In this document: positions 7,047 through 12,607 of the stretch, piece by piece
Position numbering within the stretch: the first letter of the stretch is position 1
How the letters are laid out: each line of letters starts with the position of its first letter
Assembly: GCA_014800105.1 (NCBI GenBank)
Contig: JAAVGQ010000084.1
Coordinates: 1-13,307, forward strand
Source: Bacteroidales bacterium
GTDB taxonomy: Bacteria > Bacteroidota > Bacteroidia > Bacteroidales > Muribaculaceae
Direction of reading: 5' to 3'
DNA length: 13,307 nucleotides
Translations under genes and position numbers: made by a program
Notes under the pieces: generated by a model
The model's input: only the letters and a program-made list of their open reading frames with translations
Databases searched by the model: none
What the model was told of the DNA's origin: nothing

Positions 7047-7466
7047 TTACTTGTTGGGATCCTCACAAAGTTCAACGAGAGTACCTACGGTTGACTTGGG
7101 GTGAAGGAATGCGATGTTGAGGCCTTCAGCGCCCTTGCGCGGAGCCTTGTCAATGAGGCGGCAACCCTTTTCTTCAACCTCAGCGAGTGCGTTAGCTACG
7201 CCGCTTTCCACTGCAAACGCGATGTGCTGGATGCCACCACGGCCACCGTTGTTTGCGATGAACTTAGCGATAGCGCTATCCTCAGCCGTAGGCTCGAGAA
7301 GTTCAATTTTTGTCTGGCCCACTTTGAAGAAAGCTGTACGCACTTTCTGGTCAGCGACTTCTTCGATGGCAAAGCACTTGAGGCCAAGCATGTTCTCGTA
7401 GAAAGGGATAGCTTCTTCGAGTGAGGGAACAGCTATACCCACGTGTTCGATATGTGAAATATCCAT
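7047..7466 (-). CDS. mce: Methylmalonyl-CoA epimerase
   Basis: This enzyme interconverts (R)- and (S)-methylmalonyl-CoA, linking the B12-dependent mutase product to the decarboxylase. It is 139 residues of the vicinal-oxygen-chelate fold, with two beta-alpha-beta-beta-beta modules. Probable metal ligands are H8 (HVGIAV), E55 (KIELLEP), H81 (GIQHIAF) and E132 (TLVELCE); other family marks are FYENMLGL (22-29), KVRTAFF (41-47) and GLNIAFLHPKSTVGTLVEL near the end. It is the first gene of the operon, with a TAATTTTG promoter candidate about 95 bases upstream. No mutase gene (mutA/mutB) is in this window, so it must be elsewhere. Confidence 0.95.
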   Translation of the reverse strand: MDISHIEHVGIAVPSLEEAIPFYENMLGLKCFAIEEVADQKVRTAFFKVGQTKIELLEPTAEDSAIAKFIANNGGRGGIQHIAFAVESGVANALAEVEEKGCRLIDKAPRKGAEGLNIAFLHPKSTVGTLVELCEDPNK

Positions 7467-7560
7467 AATGAAAGGTGTTTATGTAATTAATTGGTTAATA
7501 ATACATGAATTATAAATCCGGCGCCCGGTGACTTACACCACCACACACGCGTGGACATTG

Positions 7561-7568
7561 CAAAATTA
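7561..7568 (-). promoter_or_regulatory. Candidate -7 promoter element of the mmd operon
   Basis: The minus strand reads TAATTTTG, a full match to TAnnTTTG, giving a leader of roughly 90 bases before mce. A -33 TTTG is not present at the expected distance. An 8-base palindrome CACGCGTG (7546-7553) lies just downstream, near the predicted transcription start, and could be an operator or chance. Confidence 0.5.
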
Positions 7569-7716
7569 ACAAAATATTTCAACCATACACTCTAAACATC
7601 TCAAAAAGTTTAAATTTCACATCAAATTACAGTTCCCGGCCAACACTTTACTATCACCCCATCAATAAAAATTCCTAATATTTCGACACACGATTCAATT
7701 TATTCGATCTAAATAT

Positions 7717-7724
7717 TATCTTTG
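7717..7724 (+). promoter_or_regulatory. Candidate -7 promoter element of the DJ-1 gene
   Basis: TATCTTTG fully matches the Bacteroidetes -7 consensus and lies about 40 bases before the ATG at 7765. No clear -33 TTTG is seen about 20 bases upstream. The next promoter, at rpsF, carries the identical octamer. Confidence 0.55.
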
Positions 7725-7764
7725 TTGAATTCTTAGAGTGTGTTAAGATAAAAATACCCAAACT

Positions 7765-8322
7765 ATGAGCAAAATTTCATACATTTTCCTGGCTGACGGT
7801 TTTGAGGAAATCGAAGCTTTAGCAACGCTCGACATGATTCGTCGTGCCGGCATTGAAATCAAAAGCGTGTCAATCAACCCCACCAATATTGCAACCGGAG
7901 CGCACGGTATCCCCGTGACAGCTGACTGCAACATCAATGATATAAATGCCTCAAACGCCTGCTGGCTCATCCTCCCCGGCGGACTTCCCGGCGCAACCAA
8001 TCTCGCTGATTGTCTTCCACTCGTGAACATTTTGAAAGAACATCATGCTAACGGCGGAGGCATAGCTGCCATCTGTGCATCGCCGGCATTCGTCCTCGGT
8101 GCAACAGGACTGCTAGAAGGCGTGGACGCCACCTGCTACCCCGGCTGTGAAGGACAGGCTCCCTCTGTAAAATTCACCGGTCGCCCGGTTGAGGCAACCA
8201 AGCAAATCATCACCGGTCGCGGTCCCGGCTACACTTTCCAGTTTGCACTCGCTATCATTCACGCCATTGCCGGTGAGGATGCAGCTCAAAAAGTTGCTGA
8301 CGGAATGCTCCTGACCGAATAA
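7765..8322 (+). CDS. DJ-1/PfpI (YajL-type) family protein
   Basis: This 185-residue cytoplasmic protein matches human DJ-1 and E. coli YajL in length and order of motifs. The active-site glutamate (DJ-1 E18) corresponds to E17 in GFEEIEA, and the reactive cysteine (DJ-1 C106) is C104 in AAICASP at the nucleophile elbow. PGGLPGA (71-77) and TGRGPGYTFQFALAI (150-164) are further family marks. The DJ-1 His126 region (THP) is replaced by CYPGCEG, with cysteines at 124 and 128. Known relatives are linked to oxidative-stress resistance and to glyoxalase or deglycase activities, the latter disputed. The old label 'thiazole biosynthesis ThiJ' should not be used. It has its own promoter candidate and sits 160 bases before rpsF, which also has its own promoter, so the two are probably separate units. 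Confidence 0.9.
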   Translation: MSKISYIFLADGFEEIEALATLDMIRRAGIEIKSVSINPTNIATGAHGIPVTADCNINDINASNACWLILPGGLPGATNLADCLPLVNILKEHHANGGGIAAICASPAFVLGATGLLEGVDATCYPGCEGQAPSVKFTGRPVEATKQIITGRGPGYTFQFALAIIHAIAGEDAAQKVADGMLLTE

Positions 8323-8415
8323 AACCACCCGGCACAAAGGTACAACAACATCGGCAACAATCAACCGCAAAAAACATACATAGAACGCGGTAAGTTAAAA
8401 TATTTCTCGAAAAAG

Positions 8416-8447
8416 TTTGCTCACATAGCAAAAAAGCATTATCTTTG
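8416..8447 (+). promoter_or_regulatory. Consensus Bacteroidetes promoter of rpsF-rpsR-rplI
   Basis: TTTG (8416-8419) and TATCTTTG (8440-8447) are separated by 20 bases, matching the published -33/-7 arrangement for Bacteroides. Transcription should begin near 8451, giving a leader of about 30 A/T-rich bases. No S6:S18-binding hairpin can be drawn in so short a leader. Confidence 0.8.
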
Positions 8448-8482
8448 TGCCCGATTTAAACAACCAATTTATTTAATTAACA

Positions 8483-8851
8483 ATGAATCACTACGAAACC
8501 GTTTTCATTTTAACTCCCGTTTTGTCTGATGCTCAGATGAAGGAAGCGGTAGAAAAGTTCGAGAAGGTTCTCACCGAGGCCGGTGCAACCATCGTGAACG
8601 AAGAGACTTGGGGCCTGCGCAAGCTTGCTTACCCCATCCAGAAGAAGTCAACCGGCTTTTACACTCTCGTGGAATTTGACGGTGACCCCACTCTCGTAAA
8701 GAAACTTGAAACCGCATTCCGTCGCGACGAGCGCGTTCTTCGCTTCCTCGTATTCCGTAACGACAAGTATGCCGCTGAGTATGCCGCTAAGCGTCGCAGC
8801 CTCAAGGCAGGTAAAGCTAATGCACCTAAAGAAGAAGTAAAGGAGGACTAA
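8483..8851 (+). CDS. rpsF: 30S ribosomal protein bS6
   Basis: bS6 sits on the platform of the small ribosomal subunit and forms a heterodimer with bS18. The 122-residue protein starts with [12 protein letters not shown] and contains the family core [18 protein letters not shown] (53-70) and [13 protein letters not shown] (83-95). A Lys/Glu-rich tail follows, typical in being variable. The ATG is preceded by an A/T-rich leader without a Shine-Dalgarno site. It is the first gene of the operon, with rpsR only 3 bases downstream. The last codons (EEVKED) contain the Shine-Dalgarno sequence of rpsR. Confidence 0.97.
   Translation: MNHYETVFILTPVLSDAQMKEAVEKFEKVLTEAGATIVNEETWGLRKLAYPIQKKSTGFYTLVEFDGDPTLVKKLETAFRRDERVLRFLVFRNDKYAAEYAAKRRSLKAGKANAPKEEVKED
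8839..8846 (+). promoter_or_regulatory. Perfect Shine-Dalgarno sequence of rpsR
   Basis: AAAGGAGG lies 8 bases before the rpsR ATG, ideal spacing and full complementarity to the usual 16S rRNA tail. No other gene in the window has such a site. Bacteroidetes ribosomes generally do not use Shine-Dalgarno pairing because bS21, bS18 and bS6 hide the 16S tail, so a perfect site in front of bS18 itself is notable. It lies within the last rpsF codons (GTA AAG GAG GAC), so coding constraint is an alternative explanation. Confidence 0.75.
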
Positions 8852-8854
8852 GAC

Positions 8855-9124
8855 ATGGCACAGGCACAATCAGAAATACGTTATCTCACTCCGCTGTCAG
8901 TTGACGTTAAGAAGAAAAAATATTGCCGCTTCAAACGTAGCGGTATCAAGTATATCGATTACAAGGATCCCGAATTCCTCAAGAAGTTCCTCAACGAGCA
9001 GGGCAAGATTCTTCCCCGCCGTATCACCGGTACTTCACTGAAATTCCAGCGCCGAGTTGCTCAGGCCGTTAAGCGTGCCCGTCACCTCGCTCTCCTCCCC
9101 TATGTAACCGACTTGATGAAATAA
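8855..9124 (+). CDS. rpsR: 30S ribosomal protein bS18
   Basis: bS18 binds next to bS6 on the 30S platform. The 89-residue protein shows the family core [21 protein letters not shown] (21-41), [31 protein letters not shown] (positions about 53-83) and a short N-terminal extension. The start is fixed by the perfect Shine-Dalgarno site 8 bases upstream and by the 3-base gap from rpsF. In Flavobacterium bS18 is one of three proteins forming the pocket that sequesters the anti-Shine-Dalgarno tail, which makes the site in front of this gene a candidate autoregulatory element (inference). Confidence 0.97.
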   Translation: MAQAQSEIRYLTPLSVDVKKKKYCRFKRSGIKYIDYKDPEFLKKFLNEQGKILPRRITGTSLKFQRRVAQAVKRARHLALLPYVTDLMK

Positions 9125-9150
9125 TCCATTAATCCAAGGAAAATTCAGTT

Positions 9151-9594
9151 ATGAAGATTATATTGAAAGAAGACGTTCATGGCCTTGGATACAAGGACGA
9201 CGTTGTAGAGGTTAAAGACGGCTATGGCCGCAACTATCTCATCCCCACCGGTAAGGCAACTATCGCTTCTACCTCAGCCCTCAAGGTTCTCGCTGAAAAC
9301 CAGCGCCAGCGCGCTCACAAGCTTGCCCAGATTAAGGCTGACGCTGAAGCTCTCGCTGCTTCACTTGCTGAAGTTGCTCTCACCATCGGTGCAAAGGCAA
9401 GCTCAACCGGCACCATCTTCGGTTCAGTTAACAACATCCAGATTGCCGAAGCACTCGAAAAGGCAGGTCACACTGTTGACCGCAAGGTTATCGTACTGAA
9501 ACAGCCCGTTAAAGAACTCGGACAGTATGTTGCAACCCTCAAGCTTCACAAGGACGTTACTGTTGACGTTCCCTTCGAAGTTGTTGCAGAATAA
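9151..9594 (+). CDS. rplI: 50S ribosomal protein bL9
   Basis: bL9 binds 23S rRNA and stretches out from the L1 side of the large subunit. The 147-residue protein has the N-terminal signature GLGYKDDVVEVKDGYGRNYLIPTGKA (12-37, shown here only as landmarks G12, V20, G24, N28, G34), a long connecting helix rich in Ala/Gln/Lys (about 41-75) and a C-terminal domain with GKASSTGTIFGSVN-like sequence at about 79-93. It is the last gene of the ribosomal operon, 26 bases after rpsR. Only a partial purine stretch (AAGGAAAA) lies upstream at a poor distance from the ATG. A strong terminator follows. Confidence 0.97.
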   Translation: MKIILKEDVHGLGYKDDVVEVKDGYGRNYLIPTGKATIASTSALKVLAENQRQRAHKLAQIKADAEALAASLAEVALTIGAKASSTGTIFGSVNNIQIAEALEKAGHTVDRKVIVLKQPVKELGQYVATLKLHKDVTVDVPFEVVAE

Positions 9595-9655
9595 TTTTGC
9601 CCCTAATCCCGTCTCTATTATATTTAGAGACATCTATTTCCCCAAATATCTCCGA

Positions 9656-9693
9656 GAGCCGCTGTGCGTGATGCATAGCGGCTCATTTCTTTT
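9656..9693 (+). terminator. Terminator of the ribosomal operon
   Basis: GAGCCGCTGTGC (9656-9667) pairs with GCATAGCGGCTC (9673-9684) in a 12-base stem with one G-T wobble and a 5-base loop, followed by ATTTCTTTT. A smaller stem, GTCTCTA/TAGAGAC (9611-9631), sits between it and the rplI stop and has no T-run. Confidence 0.85.
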
Positions 9694-9712
9694 GTGAAAT
9701 TATGCAAAAATA

Positions 9713-9745
9713 CTTGACAAGGGGGGGCGCGGGGTTGTAACTTTG
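9713..9745 (+). promoter_or_regulatory. Promoter of the ftsX-uppP-truB-queA block
   Basis: CTTG (9713-9716) and TAACTTTG (9738-9745) are 21 bases apart, a good Bacteroidetes -33/-7 pair. The spacer holds an unusual GGGGGGGCGCGGGG run (9721-9734). The -7 box lies inside a perfect inverted repeat TTGTAAC-TTT-GTTACAA (9735-9751). Transcription would start near 9749, only about 13 bases before the GTG start of ftsX. Confidence 0.7.
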
Positions 9746-9761
9746 TTACAAATTTTGCATT

Positions 9762-10631
9762 GTGAAAAATAATTCCCTTTCTAAGTCTTCAATGTTTGGC
9801 AAGCAGATAATGTCGACCGTCAGTGTCACCATTGTTCTGCTCATCCTCGGTGTCTTTGCAGTCCTCGCAATCAGCGCCGAACAATTCACTGACACGCTTA
9901 AATCACGCATGGGTTTCACCGTTGTCATGAACGATGCCGTGAGCGACAATACCATTAGAAGTGTCGAAGCTCTTCTCGCCAAGGCGCCATATGTGAATAG
10001 CCTCAAATTCACTACGGCCCAGGAGACCATGGAGGCATGGGAACGGGATAACGGTGAAAATATCATGGACGTCCTCGGCGTGAATCCTTTCGGAGCCGAA
10101 TTTGAAGTAACAGTCACAACCCCCTATGCCAACAGTGACAGCCTCGCAATGATTACTGACAGGCTCCGCAACATCGAGGGTATTGATGAAGTTTCAACCA
10201 CCAGCCATGTCGTGGAAGGTATCAACCGCATCATGCACTTCATCTCAGTTATCTTCATTCCTCTTGCCATCGCTCTGCTGCTTGTTTCGGCAGTACTGAT
10301 AAATAATACCGTCCGTCTCACGGTATATGCAAGTCGCTTTCTCATCCACACAATGCGACTCGTGGGTGCTACCGGCGATTTCATCCGCCGCCCGTTCATC
10401 CGCACCGGTATTCTCAACGGTTTCGTTGCCGGCATTGCCGCTTCTCTCATTCTGTGGGCCGGTCTTGAAGGCCTTCGGTCAGCCGTTCCTGAAATGGTAA
10501 CCTTTGCATCATGGAGCTCACTTGCATGGCTTTTCCCTGCAATGATTGCAGCCGGTATCATGATATGCGGAATCTCAGCCGCGCTGGCAACCAACAAATA
10601 TTTAAAAATAAAATACGACGACCTCTTTTAA
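9762..10631 (+). CDS. ftsX: Cell-division permease-like protein FtsX
   Basis: FtsX pairs with the ATPase FtsE at the division site and controls peptidoglycan hydrolases through its periplasmic loop. The 289-residue protein has the family layout: a short cytoplasmic N-terminus, a first membrane segment (about 17-38), a periplasmic domain (about 40-158) and three further membrane segments (about 160-181, 215-236, 255-276). The cytoplasmic stretch with MRLVGATGDFIRRPF (198-212) matches the region of FtsX/MacB-type permeases that contacts the ATPase. The start is GTG at 9762; ATG at 9792 (residue 11) is a possible alternative and would leave a longer leader. ftsE is not adjacent, as is common in this phylum. 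Its TAA overlaps the ATG of a 30-codon frame. Confidence 0.92.
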   Translation: MKNNSLSKSSMFGKQIMSTVSVTIVLLILGVFAVLAISAEQFTDTLKSRMGFTVVMNDAVSDNTIRSVEALLAKAPYVNSLKFTTAQETMEAWERDNGENIMDVLGVNPFGAEFEVTVTTPYANSDSLAMITDRLRNIEGIDEVSTTSHVVEGINRIMHFISVIFIPLAIALLLVSAVLINNTVRLTVYASRFLIHTMRLVGATGDFIRRPFIRTGILNGFVAGIAASLILWAGLEGLRSAVPEMVTFASWSSLAWLFPAMIAAGIMICGISAALATNKYLKIKYDDLF

Positions 10632-10723
10632 TGCGAGTAACAGGCATTGAAAGTCCCCGTTTCTATAGTCGACACAACGAGGCTATTCCTGAGAGTAGCA
10701 TCACAATACATTTTTATACATGA
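10631..10723 (+). CDS. Possible 30-residue coupled mini-ORF between ftsX and the DUF3098 gene
   Basis: An ATG at 10631 shares its A with the ftsX stop (TAATG), and the frame runs 30 codons to a TGA at 10721-10723 that overlaps the ATG of the next gene (ATGA). The product, beginning MRVTGIESPRF and ending ITIHFYT, is mostly polar with no membrane segment. The two overlaps would let ribosomes pass from ftsX to the DUF3098 gene without dissociating. I know no such peptide. It may equally be a chance open stretch in an 88-base spacer. Confidence 0.3.
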   Translation: MRVTGIESPRFYSRHNEAIPESSITIHFYT

Positions 10724-10956
10724 ATAAAGTTCAATTACCACTTGTAAAGATTAACTTTATAATGATGGGAGTCTCAGCACTGCTCATCATTCTCGGTTTC
10801 CTGCTCATGCTCGGTGGCAGTTCTACCGGTGACCAGTTCAATCCTGATATTTTCAGCACCCGCCGCATCGTAGTTGGTCCCACCATCGCGTTCATCGGCT
10901 TCGTCGCCATGGGAATCGCAATCATCTATCGTCCCAAAAACAAAACTCAAGAATAA
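10720..10956 (+). CDS. DUF3098 two-span membrane protein
   Basis: The 78-residue protein has two membrane segments (about 11-32 and 50-69) joined by a short loop with DIFSTRRIVVGP (43-54), the recognisable core of the Bacteroidetes DUF3098 family. It is found in this phylum between ftsX and uppP, which suggests an envelope or division-related role, but no activity is known to me. Its ATG overlaps the stop of the mini-ORF upstream, and uppP follows after 11 bases, so it is surely part of the same transcript. Confidence 0.85.
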   Translation: MNKVQLPLVKINFIMMGVSALLIILGFLLMLGGSSTGDQFNPDIFSTRRIVVGPTIAFIGFVAMGIAIIYRPKNKTQE

Positions 10957-10967
10957 AAGTCTGAATC

Positions 10968-11819
10968 ATGGATTGGTTACAAGCACTCATCTTAGGTATA
11001 GTTCAAGGACTCGCAGAATACCTTCCCATCAGTAGCTCAGGTCACCTCGAAATATTCAAGCAAATTCTGGGTATGGACATCGAGGGAGCTGAATCCCTTC
11101 AGTTTGACATCGTGCTACATGTTGCCACCGTGTTGAGCACCATCGTAGTATTGTGGCGCGAATTCGTTCCGCTCATCACTTCATTCTTCGGTTGGAAAAA
11201 GGACGCTCACTTCTTCTACGTGTGGAAAATTCTGCTTTCATGTATCCCCATCATGATTGTGGGACTCTGCTTCAAGGACCAGATTTCAGCACTCTTCGAC
11301 GGTAACCTCATGGTAGTGGGTGTTTGTCTTCTTATCACCGCTACCCTCCTTGCTTTCACTTACTTCTCAAAGACTGAACCTGACAAGGTTCTGCGCAGCG
11401 AGGGAGTGAAAGTTCCCGGTCGCGAAATTACCTGGCTCGACGCTTTCATCATTGGTTGTGCTCAGGCTGTAGCTGTCCTTCCCGGGCTTAGTCGTTCCGG
11501 TTCAACAATCGCTACAGGTATCCTACTCGGTGACCGTCGTGACCAGCTCGCTCAGTTCTCATTCTTCATGGTTATCATCCCCATCCTTGGCGAGGCATTC
11601 CTTGACTGCCTGAAAATGATTGCAGGCTCAGGTGAAGCTGTAGCTACTCAAAACATCGGTATCCTCCCTATTGCCGTAGGCTTCATTGCCGCTTTCCTCG
11701 TAGGTTGCGCCGCTTGCAAATGGATGATTGAAATCGTTAAGAAAGGTAAGCTCGTGTGGTTTGCACTATACTGCGCCGTTGCCGGTATCATCTCTATTGC
11801 CTGGCAGCTGATGCATTAA
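10968..11819 (+). CDS. uppP: Undecaprenyl-diphosphatase (UppP/BacA)
   Basis: UppP removes a phosphate from undecaprenyl diphosphate in the inner membrane, recycling the lipid carrier for peptidoglycan and surface glycans, and overexpression of family members gives bacitracin resistance. The 283-residue polytopic protein has motif 1, QGLAEYLPISSSGHL (13-27), with E17 corresponding to E. coli Glu21 and H26 to His30, and motif 2, PGLSRSGSTIATG (172-184), with the catalytic arginine R176. Q13 sits where E. coli has Glu17, a substitution I believe is common outside proteobacteria. Eight or so hydrophobic segments cover the rest. It is 11 bases after the DUF3098 gene and 12 before truB. Confidence 0.95.
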   Translation: MDWLQALILGIVQGLAEYLPISSSGHLEIFKQILGMDIEGAESLQFDIVLHVATVLSTIVVLWREFVPLITSFFGWKKDAHFFYVWKILLSCIPIMIVGLCFKDQISALFDGNLMVVGVCLLITATLLAFTYFSKTEPDKVLRSEGVKVPGREITWLDAFIIGCAQAVAVLPGLSRSGSTIATGILLGDRRDQLAQFSFFMVIIPILGEAFLDCLKMIAGSGEAVATQNIGILPIAVGFIAAFLVGCAACKWMIEIVKKGKLVWFALYCAVAGIISIAWQLMH

Positions 11820-11831
11820 ATCCCACTGATA

Positions 11832-12542
11832 ATGAATTTTACAAAAGGAGAAATTATATATATCGACAAGCCCCTTGAATGGACTTCGTTCAACGCCGTG
11901 AAGCGACTCAGATCATGCATTCAGCGCCGCATCGGTGTCAAGAAGCTCAAAGTGGGACATGCCGGTACACTCGACCCCCTTGCAACCGGCGTCATGATTA
12001 TCTGTACAGGTAAAGCTACCAAGAGAATTGATGAGCTCCAGGCAGGTGTCAAGGAATATGTTGCAACGATAGGTTTAGGAGCTACAACCCCGAGTTTCGA
12101 CCTCGAAACCGAGATTGACGCACACTACCCCACCGAGCATATCACGCGCGAACTGGTGGAGGAAACGCTCAAGAAATTTACAGGTCGCATCGAGCAGATA
12201 CCTCCGGCCTATTCAGCATGCAAGATTGACGGCCAACGAGCTTACAAGATGGCTCGAATGGGCGAGGAAGTCAACCTGAAACCCAAGGTGCTCGTCATTG
12301 ACGAAATCGAGCTCCTTGAGTTCTCGCCCGAGTCGATTACCTTGCGCATTGTCTGCAGCAAGGGCACCTACATCCGTGCTCTCGCCCGCGACATTGGCGA
12401 AGCGTTGCAGTCAGGTGGTCACCTCACCGCGTTACGTCGCACCCGAGTGGGGGATATCACCGTTGAGCGGTGTATGACAGTCGATGAAGCCGTCGAGATG
12501 ATCAAGACCGCTCCCATCGAGACAACTGACGAGGAAGAATAA
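11832..12542 (+). CDS. truB: tRNA pseudouridine(55) synthase TruB
   Basis: TruB makes pseudouridine 55 in the T loop of most tRNAs. The 236-residue cytoplasmic protein has the catalytic motif GHAGTLDPLATG (42-53) with nucleophile D48, KEYVATIGLG (74-83) with the stacking tyrosine Y76, YSACKIDGQRAY (127-138) and CSKGTYIRALARDIG (175-189). At 236 residues it is shorter than the 314-residue E. coli enzyme and lacks a C-terminal PUA-type domain, the short form usual in Bacteroidetes. An acidic tail (TTDEEE) ends it. It lies 12 bases after uppP and 65 before queA, with no promoter seen between. Confidence 0.96.
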   Translation: MNFTKGEIIYIDKPLEWTSFNAVKRLRSCIQRRIGVKKLKVGHAGTLDPLATGVMIICTGKATKRIDELQAGVKEYVATIGLGATTPSFDLETEIDAHYPTEHITRELVEETLKKFTGRIEQIPPAYSACKIDGQRAYKMARMGEEVNLKPKVLVIDEIELLEFSPESITLRIVCSKGTYIRALARDIGEALQSGGHLTALRRTRVGDITVERCMTVDEAVEMIKTAPIETTDEEE

Positions 12543-12607
12543 CAACGATATAGAAAAATAGTACTAACTCAAAATAAATCTCCCCGTAGCGAGAGAGTCC
12601 AATAACG

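Noticed and set aside
7541-7554. CCAC-N6-GTGG / CACGCGTG repeat near the mmd promoter as an operator
   Set aside because: Very short and in a GC-rich patch; it cannot be separated from chance without comparison to other genomes.
9611-9631. GTCTCTA/TAGAGAC hairpin after rplI as the operon terminator
   Set aside because: No T-run follows, and a much stronger stem with a T-run lies at 9656-9693.
10124-10597. Long minus-strand open frame inside ftsX
   Set aside because: It lies entirely antisense to a well-recognised gene and its translation has no family features; similar antisense frames inside mmdA, mmdB, mce and the DJ-1 gene were dismissed for the same reason.
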